Shown: piece by piece, positions 1-5,378 of the stretch | Numbering within the stretch: position 1 is the stretch's first letter | How the letters are laid out: each line of letters starts with the position of its first letter | Assembly: GCA_002428935.1 (NCBI GenBank) | Contig: DIYG01000112.1 | Coordinates: forward strand, 1-6,001 | DNA: 6,001 nucleotides | Direction of reading: 5' to 3' | Source: Halieaceae bacterium UBA6060 | GTDB taxonomy: Bacteria; Pseudomonadota; Gammaproteobacteria; Pseudomonadales; Halieaceae | Program-made: the position numbers and the translations under genes | Notes under the pieces: generated by a model | Seen by the model: the letters and a program-made list of their open reading frames with translations, nothing else | The model's database searches: none | Told to the model about the DNA's origin: nothing

Positions 1-119
1 GTTTGCGCCAGAAACCGGCCCGTCAACTCCGCCTGACGACGGCCAAGGGGCGACAGGCGGTCGTAGATGTCGCTGCCAAAGGACGCTTGACCATGGCGAA
101 TGAGATAAATGCTGGCCAT
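1..119 (-). CDS. Histidine phosphatase (phosphoglycerate mutase-like) family protein, N-terminal part
   Basis: The first 39 codons are visible before the gene runs off the left edge. The protein begins MASIYLIRHGQASFG. This is the first beta strand of the histidine phosphatase superfamily followed by its Arg-His-Gly signature; His9 would be the phospho-accepting nucleophile. The Leu-Ser-Pro-Leu-Gly-Arg-Arg-Gln-Ala stretch at 22-30 is also typical (compare 'LTxxGxxQA'). Such enzymes remove or transfer phosphate via a phosphohistidine, but the superfamily is broad (phosphatases, mutases, SixA- and CobC-like proteins) and the substrate cannot be read from this fragment. The ATG shares one base with the TAA stop of aceK (TAATG). 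Its ribosome site GGAG (127-130) lies inside the aceK 3' end, 7 bases before the ATG, so translational coupling to aceK is likely. The family call is firm; the specific function is unknown. Confidence 0.88.
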   Translation of the reverse strand, partial: MASIYLIRHGQASFGSDIYDRLSPLGRRQAELTGRFLAQ

Positions 120-1870
120 TACTGGGCTCCGCTGCTGACACCACCGGACTCCCGCGGGAAACGCAGGCGACGGCGGTAGGGGTAGAAGGATTCAACATAA
201 CCGCCACGAATCTGTTCCTGGAGGGACTGCCAGAACTCGGCTTCATAGAGATCGGTGTGGCGCTCGTCGAAAGCTTTTCGCGCACGCTGGTTGCCGGAGA
301 AAAACAGTCGAAACTCTTCCGGGAAAATATCGTTAGGACCCACGGAGTACCAGGGTTGGCTGGCCATCTCCTCGATTTCGTTGCGCGGCTCGGGAATTTT
401 GCGAAACACGCAGTCCGTCAGGGGCACGATTTCATCGTAGTCGTAGAACACCACGCGGCCGTGGCGGGTGACACCAAAGTTTTTGAGCAACATGTCTCCG
501 GGGAAGATATTGGCCGCTGCCAACTGCTTAATGGCATTCCCATACTCGTCCATCACCGCCAACAGTTCATCGTCCGAGGCATCCTGCAGAAACAGGTTCA
601 GAGGCGTCATGCGCCGCTCTACGTACAGGTGGCCAATAATCAAAGCCTTGCCCTGCTCGCTAATCAGCGACGGCGCAACTTCGTAAAGCTCCTCCATCAG
701 CTCGTCGGAGAAACGATCGCGGGCAAAGGCAAGATTGGTAAATTCCTGGGTGTCGGCCATGCGCCCCGCGCGATCGGCACGCTTTACGAGGCGGTACTTG
801 GCCTTCACTTCTTCCCGGGTCATATCCTTGGGCGGAGTAAAGCGGTCCTTGATGATCTTAAAAACGAAGGGATAGGACGGCAGCGTAAATACACTCATCA
901 CCATGCCCTTAATCCCCGGCGCGATGATGAACTTATCGGTGGTGGCCTCCATGTGTCGCACAGCGGAGCGGTGATAATAGGTCTTGCCGTGCTTGTTAAA
1001 GCCCATGCAATTGTAGATTTCGGAAATCGGTTTCGCCGGCATGAGCTTGGCCAGGAAAAGCACATACTGGGACGGAATAGTGGCGTCCACCATGAAGTAG
1101 GAGCGCGTAAAGGAAAACACGACACTCACGCGGTCCGAACCGAAGAGCACCGTATCGACATACACACCACCGCGCTCGTTGTGCAGTATGGGCAGTGCAA
1201 AGGGCATGCTGTCCTGGCCGGACAGGATCCGACCGACAATATAGGCGCCCTTGTTCCGGTAGAAGTGGTTGTTTAATACCTCTAGCCGCACATCACCGGG
1301 CTGAAATTCGAAATCCGCCGATTCCGTCAGTTGAGTCTTTACCGCATGGAGAAGAAACTCCACGTCTCGATCGAGGTCCTCGTAAGGGATACTCAAACGA
1401 TACTCGGTGAGCAGCGCGTGGAGGGTATCGCGGGGATCGCCGTCGACCCGGTAATGCCGCAGCACGGGGCTGCTGTCTGCCAGGGGGATATCGCCCTGGG
1501 ACGAAAACACAAAGGTGAAATCGTTGCGCACCTGTCGGTGCTGGAAAACTGCATTGAACACCGAGTTGTAGAACGTCTCGGCAATCTCAAAGTTGCTGTG
1601 CTTGCGGATCAACCCGGCGTAGATCTTGCGGGCATCGCGCCAGAAGTCGTAGTTACGCAGCTCCTCCCCGGCAACAAGCTCCACCGTACCCAGCACGGAC
1701 TGGAGCTTGAGTTTGTAGAGATCCAATCGCTCGGTTGTAGCTTCGTGAATGCCTAGCCAATCAGCATTCTCGAAGCGAGAGCGTGCGCCGAGGGTGATGT
1801 TTTGAAACTCGGCGAAGTACGACTCAAAGCCGTTGAGGATTATGCGCGCAAAGCGCTCGCGCCGTTCCAC
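119..1870 (-). CDS. aceK: Isocitrate dehydrogenase kinase/phosphatase AceK
   Basis: This bifunctional cytosolic enzyme phosphorylates and dephosphorylates isocitrate dehydrogenase, shifting carbon between the TCA cycle and the glyoxylate bypass. The product is 583 residues, close to E. coli AceK, and similar along its whole length as I recall that sequence. The N-terminal half is the AceK regulatory domain. The kinase-like half contains the atypical ATP loop APGIKGMVM (317-325), the ATP-contacting Lys338 in FKIIKD, and GRMADTQEF (369-377), whose Asp373 matches E. coli Asp371, important for phosphatase activity. It also has RRMTPLN (419-425), the loop FPGDMLLKNFGVTRHGRVVF (456-475) with Lys463 and Asn464, and YDYDE (476-480), whose Asp477 matches catalytic Asp475. 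All key residues are present. The start is GTG: the frame is closed upstream by the TGA of the preceding gene, no other start codon lies between, and AGGGGG sits 4 bases before it. It lies 24 bases after the short-chain dehydrogenase and overlaps the next gene by one base. No aceA or aceB is adjacent in the window, unlike the classical aceBAK order. Confidence 0.97.
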   Translation of the reverse strand: MERRERFARIILNGFESYFAEFQNITLGARSRFENADWLGIHEATTERLDLYKLKLQSVLGTVELVAGEELRNYDFWRDARKIYAGLIRKHSNFEIAETFYNSVFNAVFQHRQVRNDFTFVFSSQGDIPLADSSPVLRHYRVDGDPRDTLHALLTEYRLSIPYEDLDRDVEFLLHAVKTQLTESADFEFQPGDVRLEVLNNHFYRNKGAYIVGRILSGQDSMPFALPILHNERGGVYVDTVLFGSDRVSVVFSFTRSYFMVDATIPSQYVLFLAKLMPAKPISEIYNCMGFNKHGKTYYHRSAVRHMEATTDKFIIAPGIKGMVMSVFTLPSYPFVFKIIKDRFTPPKDMTREEVKAKYRLVKRADRAGRMADTQEFTNLAFARDRFSDELMEELYEVAPSLISEQGKALIIGHLYVERRMTPLNLFLQDASDDELLAVMDEYGNAIKQLAAANIFPGDMLLKNFGVTRHGRVVFYDYDEIVPLTDCVFRKIPEPRNEIEEMASQPWYSVGPNDIFPEEFRLFFSGNQRARKAFDERHTDLYEAEFWQSLQEQIRGGYVESFYPYRRRLRFPRESGGVSSGAQ

Positions 1871-1874
1871 ACGG

Positions 1875-1880
1875 CCCCCT
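1875..1880 (-). promoter_or_regulatory. Ribosome binding site of aceK
   Basis: In the transcript sense this reads AGGGGG, followed by four bases and then GTG. It lies in the 24-base gap between the short-chain dehydrogenase stop and aceK. The spacing is a little short. It supports the GTG at 1870 as the start, which is also the most upstream start possible after the in-frame TGA at 1895-1897. Confidence 0.6.
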
Positions 1881-1894
1881 GATCGTAGAAAGGC

Positions 1895-2686
1895 TCAGAT
1901 TGTAGGGTTGCCGAAATGCCGGCGCAATTTACGCATACCACCCAGCCAACGGTCGTAGTCCGCGGTTTTCCGTTCGCGATAGGTCGCCACCTCGGGATGA
2001 GGCAGGATCAGGAAGCGCTCATCGGCGATCCCCTGGACTACCGCTGACGCTACATCCTCCGGCGTGATCACGCCATCAACGCCCGCAGTACCCCCGTCCT
2101 TGATCTCGCCGATCAAGCGTGTGGCTACTGCCTGGGGGCACAAGCAGGACACTTTGATGCCGTCGTCGCCATGGGTAATAGCCAAGGCCTCGGCGAATCC
2201 TACAGCGGCGTGCTTGGTCGTCGAGTAGGCCGCATCTCCAATCTGATTGAGCAATCCCGCAGCCGATGCAGTATTGAGAAAATAGCCCTCTCCTCGCTCG
2301 ATCATTCCCGGCAAGCAGGCTCGAGCCGCAAACACATGACTCATCACATGGATATCCCACATGGCCTGCCAGGTTTCATTGGGTGCCGATGTCGCCCACC
2401 AGGTGGGACCATCGGTGGCGATGATCCCGGCATTGGAACAAAACAAATCGATGCGTCCATGCTTGGACTCTACATCCGCCACCATCGCAGCAATTTGCGC
2501 CTCGTCGCGAACATTCACGCCATAAGCGCTACCGTTGATGGCGTCGGCTACCGTGCGCGCAGAGTCCTCTTCCAGGTCCACAACGACCACGTGAGCGGCG
2601 CCGTCTGCGGCGAACCGTTCACAAAGGGCTCGGCCAATACCATTGCCACCGCCGGTGACTACGACGACTTTGTCTTTAACTTCCAT
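1895..2686 (-). CDS. SDR family NAD(P)-dependent oxidoreductase
   Basis: A classical short-chain dehydrogenase/reductase of 263 residues, the usual length, predicted to be cytosolic. The nucleotide-binding motif TGGGNGIG is at 11-18. The second beta strand ends VVVVDLEED with Asp37, the position that usually favours NAD(H) over NADP(H). The Asn-Ala-Gly motif is at 85-87, the catalytic Ser at 141, and the Tyr-x-x-x-Lys pair at Tyr154 and Lys158, with normal spacing. Two positions differ from the textbook pattern. The tetrad Asn on helix 4 is His113 (DIHVMSH, codon 2348-2350), and the loop after strand 6 reads CPQAVAT (183-189) where Pro-Gly is common. ATG at 2686 is preceded by GGAG (2694-2697) with a 7-base spacer. 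The gene follows the dehydrogenase pair but is separated from it by a terminator, and it is 24 bases from aceK. Oxidation of a hydroxyacyl-CoA or alcohol is plausible from context, but the substrate is not determined. Confidence 0.93.
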   Translation of the reverse strand: MEVKDKVVVVTGGGNGIGRALCERFAADGAAHVVVVDLEEDSARTVADAINGSAYGVNVRDEAQIAAMVADVESKHGRIDLFCSNAGIIATDGPTWWATSAPNETWQAMWDIHVMSHVFAARACLPGMIERGEGYFLNTASAAGLLNQIGDAAYSTTKHAAVGFAEALAITHGDDGIKVSCLCPQAVATRLIGEIKDGGTAGVDGVITPEDVASAVVQGIADERFLILPHPEVATYRERKTADYDRWLGGMRKLRRHFGNPTI

Positions 2687-2703
2687 GCTTTGACTCCAGA
2701 TGC

Positions 2704-2727
2704 AAAAAGGCCCCCGGTCGGGGGCCC
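2704..2727 (-). terminator. Rho-independent terminator after the acyl-CoA dehydrogenase pair
   Basis: In the transcript sense GGCCCCC (2726-2720) pairs perfectly with GGGGGCC (2715-2709) across a 4-base loop (2719-2716). Five T residues (2708-2704) follow at once. A 7-bp all-GC stem with a T-tract is a textbook intrinsic terminator, and only the minus strand has the T-tract, so it is directional. It begins 20 bases after the stop of the second dehydrogenase. Its T-tract ends 17 bases before the ATG of the short-chain dehydrogenase, leaving little room for a separate promoter. It is therefore either the end of the dehydrogenase operon or a partial terminator that lowers expression of the downstream genes. 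Confidence 0.88.
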
Positions 2728-2746
2728 TTGAGATGGGGGCAGACGA

Positions 2747-3925
2747 TCAAGCCGCGTCGCTTAAACTGGCAACCGATGCGGGCTCCGACGCGCTGTAGCT
2801 CAGGCCGTTGAACTGGGCCTGGTGATAATCGCCGTCACCCAGGGTGGCGTTGATCATCATGAGGCGCTTGGCGTAGTGGCCAATATCCAACTCATCGGTG
2901 AGACCCATCCCACCGTGAAGCTGAATCGCCTCTTCGAAAATGTGTCGCGCGCACTTGTCGACCATTACCTTCATCGCATGAATAGTGCGGGTTACATCCT
3001 TATCGTTGCTTTCCAGGGCGCAGACCGCTCGGTAGACCATGGACTTGGCTTGCTCGTAGGACATAAACGTATCGACCATACGATGCTGCAAGGCCTGGAA
3101 GCTGCCGATGGCAACGCCAAACTGCTCGCGAGTTTTCGCATATTCCAAGGTCTTGGTATTGAGCTGCCCCATGAGACCCAGGGCCTCGGCGCCCAGCGCT
3201 ACCAGTGCTTCTTGCACCACTCGCTGTATCACTCCATAGCCGCTATCAGCCTGGCCCAGCAGAGCATCGGCACCCACACGTACGTCTTTGAGCACAACGT
3301 TCGCAACAACTTGCCCGTCCATCATGCGATAAGACACCCGCTCAGCCCCGTCCGCATCGGCCGGGACCACAAACAAGCTAATGCCCTGTTCGTCGAACTG
3401 CTCGCCGGAGGTGCGCGCCGAGACTACAATCATGTCGGCGTTGGCGCCATTCGCTACAGCTACCTTTTCACCGCTGAGAACAAAACCGTCTCCGTCGGCG
3501 GTAGCCCGGGTGGCTACGTCATTCAACTCGTAGCGGCTCTGACGCTCAAGATAGGCGAAGGCACCCAGGGTGCTGCCCTCGATGATGCCGGGAATGTGCT
3601 GCGCCTGTTGCGCCTCGCTACCAGCTGCCCGCAGTAGGCCACCAAACAAAACTACCGTGGCGAAATAAGGCTCGACCACCAGCCCCTTACCAAACTCTTC
3701 CATCATCACCATGACATCGACGGGACCGCCGCCAAAACCACCGTGCTCTTCGGCAAAGGGCACACTCAACCAACCCAACTCGGCAAAGGTTTGCCAGTTC
3801 TGGCGGCTCATGCCCTCTTCTGTGGCGACGATGCTTCGACGGGTGTCAAAGTCGTAATCGTCTTGGACGAAACGCGCGACACTGTCGCGCAACATGGTTT
3901 GTTCTTCAGAAAAATCGAAATTCAT
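2747..3925 (-). CDS. Acyl-CoA dehydrogenase family protein, probable FAD-contacting non-catalytic (beta) subunit
   Basis: A 392-residue acyl-CoA dehydrogenase fold: N-terminal helical domain (about 1-115, beginning NFDFSEEQTMLRDSV), middle beta domain (about 120-215) and C-terminal helical domain (about 225-370). The FAD-contact motifs are present: Arg266-Glu-Gln-Phe-Gly270, and Gln335-Leu-His-Gly-Gly-Met-Gly341. The catalytic base is absent at both known sites. The position of medium-chain dehydrogenase Glu376 falls in ATLGDGDYH near Gly363, and the helix-G site used by isovaleryl-CoA dehydrogenase is near Ala240. The middle domain also lacks the usual Glu-Pro-x-x-Gly-Ser-Asp loop, having AYLERQSRYELND instead. 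It therefore looks like the partner subunit of the gene 29 bases upstream, forming an alpha2beta2 enzyme. ATG at 3925 has AGGAG (3935-3939) with a 9-base spacer. A strong terminator follows. A homomeric enzyme of altered chemistry is the less likely alternative. The acyl substrate is unknown. Confidence 0.93.
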   Translation of the reverse strand: MNFDFSEEQTMLRDSVARFVQDDYDFDTRRSIVATEEGMSRQNWQTFAELGWLSVPFAEEHGGFGGGPVDVMVMMEEFGKGLVVEPYFATVVLFGGLLRAAGSEAQQAQHIPGIIEGSTLGAFAYLERQSRYELNDVATRATADGDGFVLSGEKVAVANGANADMIVVSARTSGEQFDEQGISLFVVPADADGAERVSYRMMDGQVVANVVLKDVRVGADALLGQADSGYGVIQRVVQEALVALGAEALGLMGQLNTKTLEYAKTREQFGVAIGSFQALQHRMVDTFMSYEQAKSMVYRAVCALESNDKDVTRTIHAMKVMVDKCARHIFEEAIQLHGGMGLTDELDIGHYAKRLMMINATLGDGDYHQAQFNGLSYSASEPASVASLSDAA

Positions 3926-3954
3926 TTGTCGTCTCTCCTGCCAACTGGGGCGGC

Positions 3955-5133
3955 TTATAGGCCCAGCACGGCCTTGGCGATGATGTTCTTCTGGATTTCA
4001 TTGGAGCCACCGTAAACGGTTGCCGCACGGCCATACATATAGGAGCGACGCGCGGCCATCCCGAAGTCGTTGCCCAATACGTCGCCATCCAACTCCGTAG
4101 GCAATACGCCCTGATAATGAGCCGCCACCATCATGGCCAGCGTCTGTATGGCTTGCTGAATTTCCGTGCCCTTGATTTTCAGCAGGGACGACTCAGCGCC
4201 GGGAGCACCGCCCGTGGCTACCTGAGACAGCACACGCAGGTCTGTGTACTCCAGAGCCATGAGCTCAATTTCGATATCCGACAAACGCTTTTGAAACAGC
4301 GGGTCGTCGACAAGACGCTTGCCACCGTTTACTTCCCGCTCAGCCAGCTTACGAACCTCACCCAGCGCCCGCTTGGAGTCCGCGACGCCAGCAATACCGG
4401 TACGTTCGTGCGCCAGCAGCGCCTTTGCGTAGGTCCAGCCTTTGTCCTGCTCACCGATGAGGTTCTCTACGGGCACACGCACGTTGTTGAACTCGACTTC
4501 GTTCAAGCTGTGGTGACTGTCGATGGTCTCGATGGGATTGACCTTGATGCCTTCGGAATGCATATCGATTAGCAGGAAGCTGATGCCGTGCTGCTTTTTA
4601 CCTTCCGTACTGGTGCGAACGAGGCAGAAAATCCAATCGGCGTATTGCGCGTAGGTCGTCCAAATCTTCGCGCCGTTGACCACGTAGTGATCACCATCGA
4701 GCTCCGCTTTGGTTTTTAGGGAAGCCAGATCCGATCCGGAACCGGGTTCCGAATACCCCTGACACCACCAGTCTTCACTCTTGAGGATACGTGGCAGAAA
4801 TCGCTGTTTTTGCTCATCGTTGCCAAAGGTGTAGATCACCGGAGCGACCATGGACAGACCAAAGGGAATGGTATTGGGAATGCCCCGCGAGGAGCGCTCG
4901 CTGTCGAAGATGTACATCTGCGTGGGAGACCAACCGGTGCCACCGTGTTCCACGGGCCAGTTCGGTGCTACCCAGCCCTTGTCGTTGAGCTTACGCTGCC
5001 ATTCGACAATGGCTTCCTTGAACTGCTTGTTGTCTTTCAAGCGATCGCGAAGATCGTCGGTAAATGCCTCGTCAAAGAACGCGGCAACCTCATCGCGAAA
5101 CGCGAGGTCCTGGGGGGAGAAACTGGTATCCAA
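3955..5133 (-). CDS. Acyl-CoA dehydrogenase family protein, probable catalytic (alpha) subunit
   Basis: A 392-residue flavoprotein dehydrogenase that would introduce the alpha-beta double bond in an acyl-CoA. It resembles mycobacterial FadE26/ChsE4 in architecture as I recall that sequence. The middle-domain loop YSEPGSGSDLASLKT (127-141) is intact. The likely catalytic base is Glu243 in LLAHERTGIAG (239-249, codon 4405-4407), the helix-G position used by isovaleryl-CoA dehydrogenase and ChsE4. The alternative base position, Glu376 of medium-chain dehydrogenase, is Gly375 in VYGGSNEIQ. The Arg-x-Gln-Phe-Gly and Gln-x-x-Gly-Gly-x-Gly FAD contacts are missing here (the regions read PLFQKRLSDIE and QTLAMMVAAHY) and are supplied by the next gene, 29 bases downstream. 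The start is TTG at 5133: GAGGAG (5142-5147) sits 8 bases before it and the N-terminus MDTSFSPQDLAFRDEV matches family length. The only nearby ATG (5140) is out of frame. The physiological substrate (fatty acyl, branched or steroid side chain) cannot be told. Confidence 0.94.
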   Translation of the reverse strand: MDTSFSPQDLAFRDEVAAFFDEAFTDDLRDRLKDNKQFKEAIVEWQRKLNDKGWVAPNWPVEHGGTGWSPTQMYIFDSERSSRGIPNTIPFGLSMVAPVIYTFGNDEQKQRFLPRILKSEDWWCQGYSEPGSGSDLASLKTKAELDGDHYVVNGAKIWTTYAQYADWIFCLVRTSTEGKKQHGISFLLIDMHSEGIKVNPIETIDSHHSLNEVEFNNVRVPVENLIGEQDKGWTYAKALLAHERTGIAGVADSKRALGEVRKLAEREVNGGKRLVDDPLFQKRLSDIEIELMALEYTDLRVLSQVATGGAPGAESSLLKIKGTEIQQAIQTLAMMVAAHYQGVLPTELDGDVLGNDFGMAARRSYMYGRAATVYGGSNEIQKNIIAKAVLGL

Positions 5134-5141
5134 AGCGCATA

Positions 5142-5147
5142 CTCCTC
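5142..5147 (-). promoter_or_regulatory. Ribosome binding site deciding the TTG start of the alpha subunit
   Basis: GAGGAG in the transcript sense, with an ideal 8-base spacer to TTG at 5133-5131. An ATG at 5140-5138 lies only one base after the GAGGAG, too close for normal initiation, and opens a different frame that stops after 16 codons. No ATG or GTG in the dehydrogenase frame lies between the TTG and the in-frame TAA at 5194-5196. Confidence 0.75.
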
Positions 5148-5252
5148 TTGCGGGGCCCGGCAGGCCTTGGGTGAGAACGCCAGGCGGTGGGTTTTAAGCG
5201 CATACGAACGCGAGCGTCCAATGGCTTTATTTGAATATTGAGTATGTTTTTC

Positions 5253-5274
5253 CTAGCGCCAGTACTCTAGCGCC
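5253..5274. repeat. Short direct repeat CTAGCGCC x2, candidate operator
   Basis: CTAGCGCC occurs at 5253-5260 and again at 5267-5274, separated by the palindromic hexamer AGTACT (5261-5266). The centre-to-centre distance is 14 bases. It lies in the non-coding gap about 120 bases upstream of the dehydrogenase operon start and overlaps a weak promoter candidate. A regulator binding two tandem half-sites is possible, but no known operator is recognised. Confidence 0.4.
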
Positions 5275-5292
5275 GTTTGGGGCGTCGTACAA
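5264..5292 (-). promoter_or_regulatory. Weak sigma-70-like promoter candidate for the acyl-CoA dehydrogenase pair
   Basis: In the transcript sense TTGTAC (5292-5287) is followed after exactly 17 bases by TAGAGT (5269-5264). These match the consensus hexamers at 3 of 6 and 4 of 6 positions. Transcription would start near 5257, giving an untranslated leader of roughly 120 bases. The -10 element overlaps the CTAGCGCC direct repeat. The match is poor, so this is only the best candidate I found in the gap, not a confident call. Confidence 0.22.
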
Positions 5293-5378
5293 GCAAACAT
5301 ACGGTGGATTTACAGTCCTATATGGCCAAATATAAGGAGACTCTCCGCCCTGTTTGACCTGGCGCGTGTAAGTCGCCC

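Larger units (their letters stand above)
5134..5378. other. Non-coding gap between mltC and the acyl-CoA dehydrogenase operon
   Basis: These 245 bases hold no convincing gene on either strand. The right part (about 5220-5340) is clearly richer in A and T than the genes, as expected for a promoter region. It contains the CTAGCGCC direct repeat, a weak promoter candidate, and a TATAT-N6-ATATA dyad at 5319-5334. A second copy of the 10-mer AAGCGCATAC lies at 5196-5205; the first copy (5133-5142) overlaps the dehydrogenase start region. No strong terminator for mltC is visible; the only hairpin just after its stop has a 4-bp stem. Confidence 0.7.

Noticed and set aside
257..1276. Long plus-strand open frame (339 codons) opposite aceK
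   Set aside because: It lies wholly antisense to a gene with clear family identity. The translation is rich in His, Val and Arg with no recognisable domain, as expected of a shadow frame in GC-rich coding DNA, and I saw no ribosome site that favours it.
1331..1756. Plus-strand open frame (141 codons) opposite the 5' part of aceK
   Set aside because: It is antisense to the conserved AceK N-terminal domain and shows no recognisable features.
2822..3637. Plus-strand open frame (271 codons) opposite the second acyl-CoA dehydrogenase
   Set aside because: A shadow of the minus-strand gene: no domain, low-complexity composition, and the minus-strand protein is unambiguous.
5138..5140. ATG as the start of the catalytic dehydrogenase subunit
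   Set aside because: It is out of frame with the dehydrogenase, stops after 16 codons, and is one base from the ribosome site.
4810..5241. Plus-strand open frames over the start of the first dehydrogenase and the gap
   Set aside because: Most of the length is antisense to the dehydrogenase; the remainder is just the open gap. No family resemblance.
5336..5346. Possible terminator for mltC (GGAG/CTCC hairpin followed by TTATATTT on the minus strand)
   Set aside because: The stem is only 4 bp with a 3-base loop, and the tail is not a clean T-run, so it is too weak to call.
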